The position numbers and the translations under genes were made by a program. Of a stretch of 64,000 nt of DNA, positions 35,130 to 44,273 are shown one piece after another. The stretch comes from Lachnospiraceae bacterium (lineage in GTDB: Bacteria; Bacillota; Clostridia; Lachnospirales; Lachnospiraceae): positions 310,001 to 374,000 of the forward strand of contig JAAWEK010000003.1 of NCBI GenBank assembly GCA_022794265.1. The letters run 5' to 3'. The notes beneath the pieces are model-generated. The model ran no database searches. It saw nothing but the letters and a program-made list of their open reading frames with translations, and was not told the origin of the DNA. The number at the start of each line of letters is the position of its first letter. The first letter of the stretch is position 1.

Positions 35130-36731
35130 CTAAGTCAACGGTGAAATAAAAATCTCACCTTTCAACTTCATATACTGACAATAGCTTACCTGTTCATTTA
35201 CATTATACTGCAGACCGGAAACAATGACTTTTGTTCCAGGATAAATCGCCCTGCTGACCATAATCCTTGCAACCGTATTTTCCGATAACTCACCGGATAA
35301 CACATCCATTTCATCCTGTGCAGCAAATATCTCTTTTTTTAATTCAGCAATGGATTCAACGGTGCGGTTGTATGCCATTCTTTTTTCATTATCATTTTGT
35401 CCCTGATCCAAACGTTTTTTCAGTACCATCTTAACCTGCTGCAACCGAATCAATTCCTCATTTTTTTCAATCATTTCTCTTTTTAATTTCGTAAATCTAT
35501 CCTGTACCGTAGGATCCAGCCCAACTTCCACAACCGTAGAAATTCCCATATTAGAACCAATGGATTTTGCATCAATCAGCGTGCTGGAACGTACATGTCC
35601 TCCCATAATATTTCCTTTTGAGCCGTTTACAATCACATCACCTTTTGCCGAAACCTGGCTCTGGATAATGGACTGTGCTTCAACGTATCCTTCCGAATAT
35701 ACTTTAGCGCTCTCAATAAATTTCGTAACCACATTTCCTTTTGCCACGATAATACCTCTGGACATCCCTTGTATTCCATGATGCAGAATCACCTGACCGC
35801 CTGCAATCACTTCAGCTCCTTCCACAGCTCCAAAAACTTCAATATCACCAAAAGCTTTCACCTTAAACCCGGTTCTAATGGTTCCATGAACAACAACGCT
35901 TCCGTCATATAGAATATCACCGGTAGAATTGTCCACATCTCCCGGTACATCATAGACATTTGAAACAAATACCTTATCCCCTTCTAAAACCGCATGACCA
36001 TCCACATCCGAATAAATTTCCATCCGGTCCTCTGATAAAGTTATATTTTTTCCATATTTCAATTTCAGTCTTTCAACCGCCCGGGGTTTTACCTCCTGTC
36101 CGAAGATATTGATACCGCTTTCCCCTGCATCTGCCGGCGTCAGTTTAGCCAGTAAATCGCCTTTTTTAATATGGCTGATATTCTCTAACTGATGAAAGTC
36201 AACTGAACCGTCTTCCTTCCGTTTCGGTTTCGCTCTCCGGTCCGTCTTAAACATATAGGTTATATATGCGTGTTTTCCCTCCCGGACAGCCGTTCCCCGT
36301 GCTACAACAACATCCGTACAATACACGGGATTTTTTATGTGGGACGTCAGAACCCCTTCATCAATTCCATACTGAACTCCTGCAGCTTCCAGAACATTCT
36401 TCATTTCTGCCAAATCCAGCCGCTTTCCGTCATTACTTGGTGGAATAAAATTTACAACGGCTGTCATATTATCAGTTGCAACTTCAATATTCATATATTC
36501 GTTTATTGGATATCCCTTATAATTAGAAACAGGTACTATAACCTCTGTGGTTAAATCTGCCAGAGCCTTCATTATCTTCGTAAAATCACATTCCATAATC
36601 TGATACTTCTGTAGATATTTTACAATCTGTTCAGATTTTACCTGTTCTCCACCATATCTTGGCGGAATTAACCGGACAGATGTTCCATTGCTATTTCGTA
36701 TTACCTGAAAATAACCATTTCGTTTCTGCAT
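35130..36731 (-). CDS. fapA: FapA-family protein (DUF342)
   Basis: 533-residue cytosolic/peripheral protein. An N-terminal domain (residues ~1-160) precedes a right-handed beta-helix made of short repeats (DGSVVVHGTI, VKAFGDIEVFGAVEGAEV, IAGGQVILHHG) and a C-terminal coiled coil (LKREMIEKNEELIRLQQVKM). DUF342/FapA proteins have been linked to polar localisation and flagellar or cell-envelope functions. The ATG at 36731 follows AAAGGGTGG; the longer ORF start at 36773 would overlap fliA. Its place right after sigma-28 is conserved in clostridia. Confidence 0.85.
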   Translation of the reverse strand: MQKRNGYFQVIRNSNGTSVRLIPPRYGGEQVKSEQIVKYLQKYQIMECDFTKIMKALADLTTEVIVPVSNYKGYPINEYMNIEVATDNMTAVVNFIPPSNDGKRLDLAEMKNVLEAAGVQYGIDEGVLTSHIKNPVYCTDVVVARGTAVREGKHAYITYMFKTDRRAKPKRKEDGSVDFHQLENISHIKKGDLLAKLTPADAGESGINIFGQEVKPRAVERLKLKYGKNITLSEDRMEIYSDVDGHAVLEGDKVFVSNVYDVPGDVDNSTGDILYDGSVVVHGTIRTGFKVKAFGDIEVFGAVEGAEVIAGGQVILHHGIQGMSRGIIVAKGNVVTKFIESAKVYSEGYVEAQSIIQSQVSAKGDVIVNGSKGNIMGGHVRSSTLIDAKSIGSNMGISTVVEVGLDPTVQDRFTKLKREMIEKNEELIRLQQVKMVLKKRLDQGQNDNEKRMAYNRTVESIAELKKEIFAAQDEMDVLSGELSENTVARIMVSRAIYPGTKVIVSGLQYNVNEQVSYCQYMKLKGEIFISPLT

Positions 36732-36744
36732 AAAACCACCCTTT

Positions 36745-37506
36745 CTAGTACAATATGGAAATATTATCTCCAAGCTTCGCTTTCATCTTATGCAATGCCT
36801 TTGTATGAAGCTGCGACACCCTGGATTCCGATACTTCCAGAATCAGACTGATTTCTTTCAGTGTCAGCTCCTCATAATAATACAACAGAATAACCTTTTT
36901 TTCTTTTTCGGTTAATGACTCCAGCGATTCAATCAGACGCTCCTTTAATTCTGCCTTAAGAACCATATCTTCCGGCTGCTCAAAACGTGAAACCTTAACT
37001 GGTTCAATCCCTTTCTCTCCAGTAACTTCCAAAAACTCATCCAGAGATACCAGATTAGATACTTTTGTCTGTCCCTGCCAGGTTACATATTCATCCGTAT
37101 CAATCCCCAGCTCTGCGGCTATCTCTTCCTCTGTTGCAGGACGTCCCAGTTCACTCTCCAGCTTGGTCACTGCTGCATCTATCTTCTTTTGCTTCTGCCT
37201 TAAAGAACGGGGAATCCAGTCCATTTTCCGTATCTGATCCAAAATGGCTCCCCGGATTCTTAAACTGGCATATGTCTCAAATTTAATGCCCTTGCCGTAA
37301 TCAAATTTATCGATTGCATCAATCAGGCCAAATACCCCGTAACCTACCAGATCATCATATTCCACATTATAACCGAGATACATGCTTAACCTGCCCGCTA
37401 CAATTTTAACAAGGGGAGCATATTCAATAATAAGTTTATCTCTTAATTCAGATTTTCTACTCTTTCCATACTCTTCCCATAATTTATTTTTTCCTGCTTC
37501 ATCCAT
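36745..37506 (-). CDS. fliA: RNA polymerase sigma factor for flagellar late genes (sigma-28/SigD)
   Basis: 253-residue sigma-70-family factor directing flagellin, motility and autolysin genes. Region 2 (YDDLVGYGVFGLIDAIDKFD, KFETYASLRIRGAILDQIRKMDWIPRS), region 3 (RPATEEEIAAELGI) and region 4 (LTLKEISLILEVSESRVSQLHTKAL) are all visible. An anti-sigma FlgM gene is not in this window. It is encoded near the distal end of the operon, as in Bacillus, so full-length transcription could gate late expression. Confidence 0.95.
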   Translation of the reverse strand: MDEAGKNKLWEEYGKSRKSELRDKLIIEYAPLVKIVAGRLSMYLGYNVEYDDLVGYGVFGLIDAIDKFDYGKGIKFETYASLRIRGAILDQIRKMDWIPRSLRQKQKKIDAAVTKLESELGRPATEEEIAAELGIDTDEYVTWQGQTKVSNLVSLDEFLEVTGEKGIEPVKVSRFEQPEDMVLKAELKERLIESLESLTEKEKKVILLYYYEELTLKEISLILEVSESRVSQLHTKALHKMKAKLGDNISILY

Positions 37507-37529
37507 ATATATAATCTCCTAAAGATTTT

Positions 37530-37847
37530 CTATTTTTTATTCTGTTTATTATTTTTAGGAGTCGTTTCCACATTTATATCATCTCTGTCATCCATGGAAT
37601 TTTCTTCGCTATCTGAATTTTCTTTCTCTTCTTCTGACTCATCAATTTCCGCTTCCATCGTTGTAATCAGATATTTATCTGCCATTACTTTAACAATTAT
37701 ACCAATAATAAAAAACACTACAATCGTACCTAATACTATTAACAATATCTCCTTCGTAGTGTAATCATAATATATTGACATTATGCACGCAACAAAAGCT
37801 GCTGCAAGCATAATAATCGATGGAATAAATCTCGTTCTGTTCTCCAT
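37530..37847 (-). CDS. Small two-helix membrane protein, uncharacterised
   Basis: 105 residues: two membrane helices (FIPSIIMLAAAFVACIMSIYY, ILLIVLGTIVVFFIIGIIV) followed by an acidic, Asn/Lys-rich cytosolic tail. The ATG at 37847 is nine bases from GGAAGG; the upstream ATG at 37856 abuts that site. It sits between cheD and fliA; no function is recognised. Confidence 0.7.
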   Translation of the reverse strand: MENRTRFIPSIIMLAAAFVACIMSIYYDYTTKEILLIVLGTIVVFFIIGIIVKVMADKYLITTMEAEIDESEEEKENSDSEENSMDDRDDINVETTPKNNKQNKK

Positions 37848-37871
37848 CAGCATCATCCTTCCAAACAGCGG

Positions 37872-38360
37872 CTAAATCACCTTTTCCGGTTTCCCCACTG
37901 CTTTAATCAATAAATCGCCATTCAAAGAATCAAACACTATTGTTCTCCCGTAATTTAAACCGGTATCTTCGGCCACGATTCTGATATTTAATTTTCTAAG
38001 TGCTTCTTTTGTTGCCTCCACATTTCTGTCACCCACATTCATCAAATCACTATTGCCGGCGCCATAAGAAAACATCTTTGCTCCGCCTGCTATTTTTGCT
38101 ACAATTCCTGCTGCCAAAGCACCTTTTCGAATCATCATCTCATACATGGCCGCAATACCTGTATCGGCAAATTTTGCAATATTCGTATTATTTTTAATTC
38201 TTGTACTATCTGGCAGCATTATATGTATCATACCACTAATTTTTGTCACCGGATCATACAAGGCAATTCCAACACAGGACCCAAGTCCCAATGTTGTTAA
38301 TTTATTCGGCGCTGCACACATTTTCATGTCTGCCATTCCAACCTTTATTATTTCTTCCAT
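37872..38360 (-). CDS. cheD: Chemoreceptor glutamine deamidase CheD
   Basis: Deamidates receptor glutamines and, when bound by CheC, stimulates CheC dephosphorylation of CheY-P. The catalytic Cys in LGLGSCVGIALYD and His in MIHIMLPDS are visible, with the third-residue Thr region downstream. 162 aa is normal. Directly follows cheC. Confidence 0.95.
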   Translation of the reverse strand: MEEIIKVGMADMKMCAAPNKLTTLGLGSCVGIALYDPVTKISGMIHIMLPDSTRIKNNTNIAKFADTGIAAMYEMMIRKGALAAGIVAKIAGGAKMFSYGAGNSDLMNVGDRNVEATKEALRKLNIRIVAEDTGLNYGRTIVFDSLNGDLLIKAVGKPEKVI

Positions 38361-38371
38361 TTTAAAATCAC

Positions 38372-38995
38372 CTAGACACCTAAAGATTCCAGTATTTTTT
38401 CATAAGAATCCAATTCAGGCACAAGAATATAGTAACCTGTAATTGTATCCTTCTTATCATTTTCATCATCAAACTCTGTTTCAATCAATAAAACCTTATC
38501 TCCAATTTTACTGAACTCGATTGCAGGTACACTAAGTATCGCACCTGCCATATCAATCTGCAGCATTGGAACCGAAACATCAATCGTCAGACCCGTTAAT
38601 TCGGATAGCGAACGCAGATATGCCCCGGCTATGATATTTCCAACCTCCATGACCGCAGATATCTCAATATCATTAAAATCGGTTGAATCACTGTTATCAC
38701 ACATTAACACATTAATCATGCTTCTTGCCACTTCCGGATACATCAGAAACATCATCATTCCATTGATTTCTCCGCTGAGCATAATCAGTATTCCTGCCAT
38801 TACATTTTCTTCCGAACCAATAACGGAAGAAATTTCATTAAACTCCAACAGCCGCACCTGCGGTACTCCAATCTGCACCCGCTTATTTATAAGCTGGGCC
38901 AATGCCGTAGTGGCATTGCCCGCGCCTATATTCCCTAATTCCTTTAGTACATCATATTGAATTGTGCTTAAATCATTTAAATTTATCTTCGACAT
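38372..38995 (-). CDS. cheC: CheY-P phosphatase CheC
   Basis: 207-residue CheC. Both active-site helices keep the (D/S)xxxExxN pattern: DVLKELGNIGAGNA near the N-terminus and SAVMEVGNIIAGA near the middle. This predicts two functional centres. The ATG at 38995 has GGAG nine bases upstream; the ORF runs to 39040 without a better site. It works with CheD next to it and complements FliY, since no CheZ is seen. Confidence 0.94.
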   Translation of the reverse strand: MSKINLNDLSTIQYDVLKELGNIGAGNATTALAQLINKRVQIGVPQVRLLEFNEISSVIGSEENVMAGILIMLSGEINGMMMFLMYPEVARSMINVLMCDNSDSTDFNDIEISAVMEVGNIIAGAYLRSLSELTGLTIDVSVPMLQIDMAGAILSVPAIEFSKIGDKVLLIETEFDDENDKKDTITGYYILVPELDSYEKILESLGV

Positions 38996-39023
38996 GATAC
39001 CACTCTCCATCTCAGTCAGACAA

Positions 39024-39488
39024 TCACTGCTGGTTGTCACCTATGACATTGCCAATATTAAGAATGGAAATAAGACCTCCATTATTCTTACCAACACCGC
39101 AGATATATTTTGCAATATCATCCCTGCCATCGCCGGGAACCTTATCCACTTCCTCATTTCCCAGCGTTACAACTTCTTTCACCACATCAACAATAATGCC
39201 AATCGGTTCCTGCTGTTCCGGCTTCAGTATTATAATACGCGTCTTATCCGTAAAGGTATCACCTTCAAGTCCAAATCTTTTTCTCAGACTCATAACTGGT
39301 ATAATCTCACCACGGAGATTAATGACACCATGAAAATATTTCTGGGATTTCGGCACTCTGGTAATCTTCTGCATTCTTACTATATTATCGACATATCCAA
39401 TATCAATTCCATACTGCTCAACACCGATATTTACCACTATGTACTGTTTTTCTTCTATCGTACTTTCTAACTTTAATGTATTGTCCAT
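39024..39488 (-). CDS. cheW: Chemotaxis coupling protein CheW
   Basis: 154-residue SH3-like adaptor linking receptors to CheA. Seen: YIVVNIGVEQYGIDIGYVDNI, INLRGEIIPVMSLRKRFGL and the C-terminal YICGVGK with an active hydrophobic core. The ATG at 39488 lies five bases from GGGGGTGG; the GTG at 39497 has no site. Confidence 0.95.
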   Translation of the reverse strand: MDNTLKLESTIEEKQYIVVNIGVEQYGIDIGYVDNIVRMQKITRVPKSQKYFHGVINLRGEIIPVMSLRKRFGLEGDTFTDKTRIIILKPEQQEPIGIIVDVVKEVVTLGNEEVDKVPGDGRDDIAKYICGVGKNNGGLISILNIGNVIGDNQQ

Positions 39489-39502
39489 TCCAACCACCCC
39501 CG

Positions 39503-41569
39503 TTATAATAATGTATTAACATCAAGAATCAATGCCACTTCACCATCACCGAGTATGGTTGCACCATTAATGATCTTACTGTTGCTGATATATTTTCCTA
39601 AAGATTTTATAACTATTTCCTGCTGCCCAATTAATTTATCCACTACAAGGCCGGCAAGTCTGTCACCTTTCTTTACGATAACTACTGTAAGTGATTCCTC
39701 TTCATTGGAAGACTCAATATCCAGAACTTCATCCAGACGGATAATTGGAATAACGGTACCACGGAGATTCACCACCTCTTTTGTCTGTACATATTTAATA
39801 TCTGAGACAGGAATATCCTCTATAATCTGTATACTTCCAAGGGATATGGCATACTTTTCATCTCCCAGTTCCACCATAAGAGCCTGTATAATAGCTAATG
39901 TCAGTGGCAGCCGGATAATAAAGGTACTTCCCACGCCCAGTTCCGTTTTTACTTCTATATCTCCACCCAAAGCTTCAATCTTGGTTTTTACAACATCCAG
40001 ACCAACGCCTCGTCCTGAGATATCAGAAACCACTTTCGCAGTAGAAAAGCTTGGTTTAAACAATAAGTCAATGATTTCCTTATCAGACATGGCTACTGCC
40101 TGTTCCGGCGTAATGCTTCCTTTGTCCAGTGCTTTATTCTTTACTGCCTCAACATCGATACCATTACCATCGTCCCGTACTTCAATAACAACATTATTAC
40201 CATCCTGATAGGCATCCAGACAGACCGTACCCACTTCCGGCTTCCCTCTTCTTGCCCTGATTTCCGCGCTTTCCAATCCGTGGTCGGCAGAATTACGAAG
40301 CAAATGCATCAACGGATCTCCAATTTCATCAATAACCGTACGGTCAAGTTCCGTATCTTCACCCGTCATATATAACTCCATCTTCTTATTCAACTTCTTG
40401 GACAAGTCTCTTATCATTCGAGGGAACTTCTGAGTAACCGTTTCAATCGGCATCATACGGACTTTCATTACCGATTCATGAAGATTGGTAGTTACCCGTT
40501 CCAGATACTCAATCTGCTCATTAAATGCCTGTGACTGGGAAATCTCTTCGCTGCTGCTCTGGGATACCAAGCCGTTTTTCGCAATAATCAGCTCGCTGAC
40601 CAGATTCATCAGTACATCCAGTTTCTCAATATCCACTCTGACGGAACGGTTCACAATCGGTTTCGAAGTCTGTGATTTTGCCGGAGCTGCTTTGGCTGCT
40701 GCAACCGCTGCTGGTTTCTTTTCGTCTTCTGCCAACTGTTTTTCCTTATTCTCATTATCTTCCGTTTTTCCATCACCTGGAATGGATTCTAACTTTTCAC
40801 CTATGGCATCCGCAATTTCAGATACATTTTTAATCACTGTCAAAACAGATTCCAAAGGTTCTTTTGATACAACACAAATGCTGAAATCAAACTCAAATTT
40901 TTCATCTTCAATATCCTGTGCAGAAGGATTAGATTTAATAATCTCGCCGACCCCTTCCACGGACTTAAATACTAAAAAAGCTCTTGCTGCCTTTAACAGA
41001 CAATTTTCATCTACAAATACTGTAATGGTATATACGTTAATTCCTTTTTCAAATGCTTCTGAAATGGCATGCCTTTCAAAATCCGCATAAACAAAATCCT
41101 TATATTTCTCTCTGGCTTCTTCATTCTCCGCTTTCTGAGGTTCTTTGGCAGTCTCTTTGGAAGTTTCTGCCTGAGTCTTTGGCGCAGAGCCATTTAATAT
41201 GGTTTCCAGCTGCTTCAGAATCGGCTCATTATCATTATCACCTTCATCTGCTGTTTCCTGAATACAGGCAAGATATTCTTCCAGCGCATCTAAACATTGA
41301 AACAAAACATCTACAATATTGGCATCAACTTTTTTCGCTCCGTTCCGGATTTCAGAAAATACGTTCTCCATCTGATGGGTCAGTTTCTGCATTCTCTTAT
41401 ATCCCATGGTACCTGCCATACCTTTTAAGGAATGGGCTGCACGAAATATTTCGTTGATTGTATCCGTATTTTCCGGCTCCTTTTCAATTACAAGAAGCTG
41501 TTCGTTCAGGCTTTGCAAATGTTCCTTTGTTTCATCAATAAAAATCTCTAAATATTGGCTAACGTCCAT
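39503..41569 (-). CDS. cheA: Chemotaxis histidine kinase CheA
   Basis: 688-residue kinase with all five domains. The P1 HPt domain has His46 in AAHSLKGMAG. A P2-like response-regulator-binding region (~170-270) is followed by an Ala/Lys linker. Next come P3 dimerisation (RSVRVDIEKLDVLMNLVSEL), the P4 ATPase (HLLRNSADHGLE, DDGNGID, GRGVGLDVV) and the P5 CheW-like domain (VNLRGTVIPIIRLDEVL). GGGGGTG precedes the ATG, which overlaps cheB by 11 bases. Confidence 0.97.
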   Translation of the reverse strand: MDVSQYLEIFIDETKEHLQSLNEQLLVIEKEPENTDTINEIFRAAHSLKGMAGTMGYKRMQKLTHQMENVFSEIRNGAKKVDANIVDVLFQCLDALEEYLACIQETADEGDNDNEPILKQLETILNGSAPKTQAETSKETAKEPQKAENEEAREKYKDFVYADFERHAISEAFEKGINVYTITVFVDENCLLKAARAFLVFKSVEGVGEIIKSNPSAQDIEDEKFEFDFSICVVSKEPLESVLTVIKNVSEIADAIGEKLESIPGDGKTEDNENKEKQLAEDEKKPAAVAAAKAAPAKSQTSKPIVNRSVRVDIEKLDVLMNLVSELIIAKNGLVSQSSSEEISQSQAFNEQIEYLERVTTNLHESVMKVRMMPIETVTQKFPRMIRDLSKKLNKKMELYMTGEDTELDRTVIDEIGDPLMHLLRNSADHGLESAEIRARRGKPEVGTVCLDAYQDGNNVVIEVRDDGNGIDVEAVKNKALDKGSITPEQAVAMSDKEIIDLLFKPSFSTAKVVSDISGRGVGLDVVKTKIEALGGDIEVKTELGVGSTFIIRLPLTLAIIQALMVELGDEKYAISLGSIQIIEDIPVSDIKYVQTKEVVNLRGTVIPIIRLDEVLDIESSNEEESLTVVIVKKGDRLAGLVVDKLIGQQEIVIKSLGKYISNSKIINGATILGDGEVALILDVNTLL

Positions 41570-42647
41570 CGTTAAGCACCCCCACGTTCTTTATTATTGC
41601 ATCGGCTATCCTGTTTAATGGTAATATTTCATCGGCAAGCCCTGCACTTGCAATCGCCTTTGGCATTCCATAGACAACACATGTCTTTTCATCCTGTGCG
41701 ATAACATATACATGATTCTTCTGACTAAGACGGTCAATTCCAATTGTTCCATCTGCACCCATACCTGTAAGTACAACACAGGTTATCTGGTCAAAATCCA
41801 TACCAGCCAAGGATTCATACATAATATTTGCACATGGTCTTAAACCTTCCCTTGGCGCTTCGTCTGATAATGCCACCTGAAAACCGCCTTTTCTTTGTTC
41901 CGTTACCCGGAAATGTCTTCCGCCGGGGGCAATATAAACGGTTCCCTTTTCCAGCATATCTCCGTGTTCGGCCTCCTTTACCCTGACATCACTAATTTCA
42001 TCCAGTCTTTGGGCCAGAGAAGCTGTAAAACCTACCGGCATATGTTGTACCAAAAGAATCGGTGCATCAATAGATTCCGGCAGAAACGGAATTACTTCCT
42101 TTAATGCTTTTGGTCCACCAGTGGAACATGCAATGGCAACCAGCTTTTTCTTATTGCTTTTATTAACAGCAGATAATTTATTTTTGCTTACGCCTGCTGT
42201 TTTTTGTGATAAATGATTCCCTGAAACTTTATCCGCTGAATCCAAACCGGTAGCCATTTCCAGTGAAGCAATTAATTTCTGTTTAAATTCTTCCCGAATT
42301 TCAGGCCTGGCGCTGACCGGTTTTAATACAAAATCAAAAGCTCCGCGCTCTAAAGCAAGAATCGTTTCCTTGGCGCCATCCTGTACCAGCGTACTGACCA
42401 TAATAATCTTACTGGAAATATTATATGGCTGAATCTTAACCAATACGTCCAAACCATTCATCTTTGGCATATTTACATCTAACAGCACTGCATCGTATAA
42501 TGCACTGTTCTTTGTAAGTAATTCCATGGCTTCCAAGCCATCCACGGCATAATCCACAATCTCAAACCGTCCGTCTGAATTTATTATATCAGAAATCACT
42601 CTTCTCATGAGTGCAGAGTCATCAACTATCAAAATATTTTTTTTCAT
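41559..42647 (-). CDS. cheB: Receptor methylesterase/deamidase CheB
   Basis: 362 residues: receiver domain with phospho-acceptor Asp57 (LLDVNMPKMNG) and a C-terminal methylesterase with Ser175 (ACSTGG), His202 (VQHMP) and an Asp in GMGADG. Removes methyl groups from receptors after CheA phosphorylation. Start overlaps the PilZ gene stop by 4 bases. cheR, its counterpart, is not in the window. Confidence 0.96.
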   Translation of the reverse strand: MKKNILIVDDSALMRRVISDIINSDGRFEIVDYAVDGLEAMELLTKNSALYDAVLLDVNMPKMNGLDVLVKIQPYNISSKIIMVSTLVQDGAKETILALERGAFDFVLKPVSARPEIREEFKQKLIASLEMATGLDSADKVSGNHLSQKTAGVSKNKLSAVNKSNKKKLVAIACSTGGPKALKEVIPFLPESIDAPILLVQHMPVGFTASLAQRLDEISDVRVKEAEHGDMLEKGTVYIAPGGRHFRVTEQRKGGFQVALSDEAPREGLRPCANIMYESLAGMDFDQITCVVLTGMGADGTIGIDRLSQKNHVYVIAQDEKTCVVYGMPKAIASAGLADEILPLNRIADAIIKNVGVLNDGR

Positions 42648-43381
42648 TTTTTCCGTAGTCTACGCTCCTGTTCAAAAATAAATTTAATGATTGCTTCTCT
42701 TGTATGACCGGCTATCTCTAAATACTCTACACGCTGTTCATACATATGTTCTTTATTTATTATCCTGTTGGAAGACAAAACGTTTGCCATAACTCCGTAA
42801 ACTTTCTGTCCGCTTTCGGTTGAAATATTCAGGTCTACCAGAATACTGCTTCCCGGTTCCAGCTTCTCTTCCGATGCAAAACGTACTCCACCCCCGCTGA
42901 TGTCCAAAACAATTGCAGCAGTAAAAGATTCTTTTTCAATGATATCCCGGATTAGTTCCGGATCTTCTTTTATCTTCTCAACATCTGAATCTTCCAGCAG
43001 CCGGTATTCAATATCCAGCGTACATTCCAGCCGGAAATACTGTCTCCTTTGAAATTTCTTCAGGTCAGACATTAACTCAACCACCAGAATATATAATCCA
43101 TCCTCTTTGTACCGGTCTGTAATCACAACCCGGCTTTTATACAGCCCGCCGGATGTAAAAAAACATACATCATATCTGGCATTCACAGGCAAAGGTATTA
43201 CCCTGCCTTCCACAATCGGCATGGCAATCTTTAACTGTTCATCATCCATCATATCATATATCTGGCTTAACAGAACTTTCGACTCCACAGAATTCTGCTC
43301 CAGAAAACGATTCTTCTTTTCCTCACTCGCTACCCGGAGCAGTTCCAGCCTGTCACCTGGTGAAAGAATCTTGGACAGCAT
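42644..43381 (-). CDS. ycgR: PilZ-domain flagellar brake protein (YcgR-like)
   Basis: 245-residue c-di-GMP effector. An N-terminal YcgR/YcgR2-type domain (~1-105) precedes a PilZ domain with the ligand motif RRQYFR (112-117) and LDISGGGVRF. On binding c-di-GMP such proteins slow the motor (family knowledge). The ATG at 43381 has GAGGAGGTG upstream; the ORF continues into flhG without another site. It lies between flhG and cheB in the operon. Confidence 0.88.
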   Translation of the reverse strand: MLSKILSPGDRLELLRVASEEKKNRFLEQNSVESKVLLSQIYDMMDDEQLKIAMPIVEGRVIPLPVNARYDVCFFTSGGLYKSRVVITDRYKEDGLYILVVELMSDLKKFQRRQYFRLECTLDIEYRLLEDSDVEKIKEDPELIRDIIEKESFTAAIVLDISGGGVRFASEEKLEPGSSILVDLNISTESGQKVYGVMANVLSSNRIINKEHMYEQRVEYLEIAGHTREAIIKFIFEQERRLRKK

Positions 43382-43386
43382 AATAT

Positions 43387-44271
43387 TCACCTCCTCACGG
43401 TTTTCTTTAACATTCCAGCAAACATATATGCCAATCCGCTTTTTTCCCATTCAAAGGATTCTTTTCGTTCCAGCAATATTTCCGACAGTTGAACAATATC
43501 TCTTACGGCAGCCGAATCCGGGTAAGTTATGGAGATTGGTTTTTGCTGAATCACTGACTTTGACATATTTCCGTCATTTTCTATAATTCCCAAAAATTCC
43601 AGGTTTGTCTTTAGAAATTTAGATACAACAACATCCAGCTTATTATATAAATTAATTCCTTCCTCATAAGAAGCAACCTTGTTGGCAATCACTTTAACCA
43701 CCATATGCTCCTTCTGATAATCAGGATGTTTGTTCATGGTTTTTAATAAAGAATAAGAATCGGTAATGGATGTCGGTTCCGGAGTAGTCACTAGCAGCAC
43801 TTCACTGCTTGCTACAACAAAATCCAGAACCGTACTGGAAATTCCCGCCCCAGTATCAATAATTATAATATCTGCCATATTTTCCAGTTCCCGAATCTTA
43901 TGTACCAGATAAAGAATCTGATCTTTTGACAAATCTCCAAAATTGGCAATACCAGAGCCGCCAGATACAAATCCAATATCCAATGGTCCTTTTACAATAA
44001 TATCTTTCAGATTTTTGCCCCGATATATCAAATCGGATAAATTATATTTTGGAATGGCACCAAACATAACCTCAATATTGGCAAGCCCGAAATCCGCATC
44101 AAAAATTATTACTTTCTTTCCCTGCTTTTGAAACTGGATTGCCAGATTAATGGATACACTGGTTTTACCCACACCGCCTTTTCCACTGGTAACAGTAATG
44201 ACTCTGGCATTCCCCTTTTCCTCCTGATTATACTGTTTCACAATATTTCGTAGGTTTTCTGCCTGATCCAT
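43387..44271 (-). CDS. flhG: MinD-like ATPase FlhG (FleN/YlxH)
   Basis: 294-residue ParA/MinD-type ATPase controlling flagellar number and place. The N-terminal DQAENLR matches the DQAxxLR element that activates FlhF GTPase. The deviant Walker A SGKGGVGKTS (29-38) and the IIIDTGAGIS block follow, with a C-terminal membrane-targeting helix region. Two bases downstream of flhF. Confidence 0.94.
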   Translation of the reverse strand: MDQAENLRNIVKQYNQEEKGNARVITVTSGKGGVGKTSVSINLAIQFQKQGKKVIIFDADFGLANIEVMFGAIPKYNLSDLIYRGKNLKDIIVKGPLDIGFVSGGSGIANFGDLSKDQILYLVHKIRELENMADIIIIDTGAGISSTVLDFVVASSEVLLVTTPEPTSITDSYSLLKTMNKHPDYQKEHMVVKVIANKVASYEEGINLYNKLDVVVSKFLKTNLEFLGIIENDGNMSKSVIQQKPISITYPDSAAVRDIVQLSEILLERKESFEWEKSGLAYMFAGMLKKTVRR

Positions 44272-44273
44272 AC

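Noticed and set aside
39555-40208. 217-codon plus-strand ORF opposite cheA (also 40485-41090)
   Set aside because: Antisense to clear CheA ATPase and P3 domains; Ser/Thr/Ile-rich shadow composition with no start signal.
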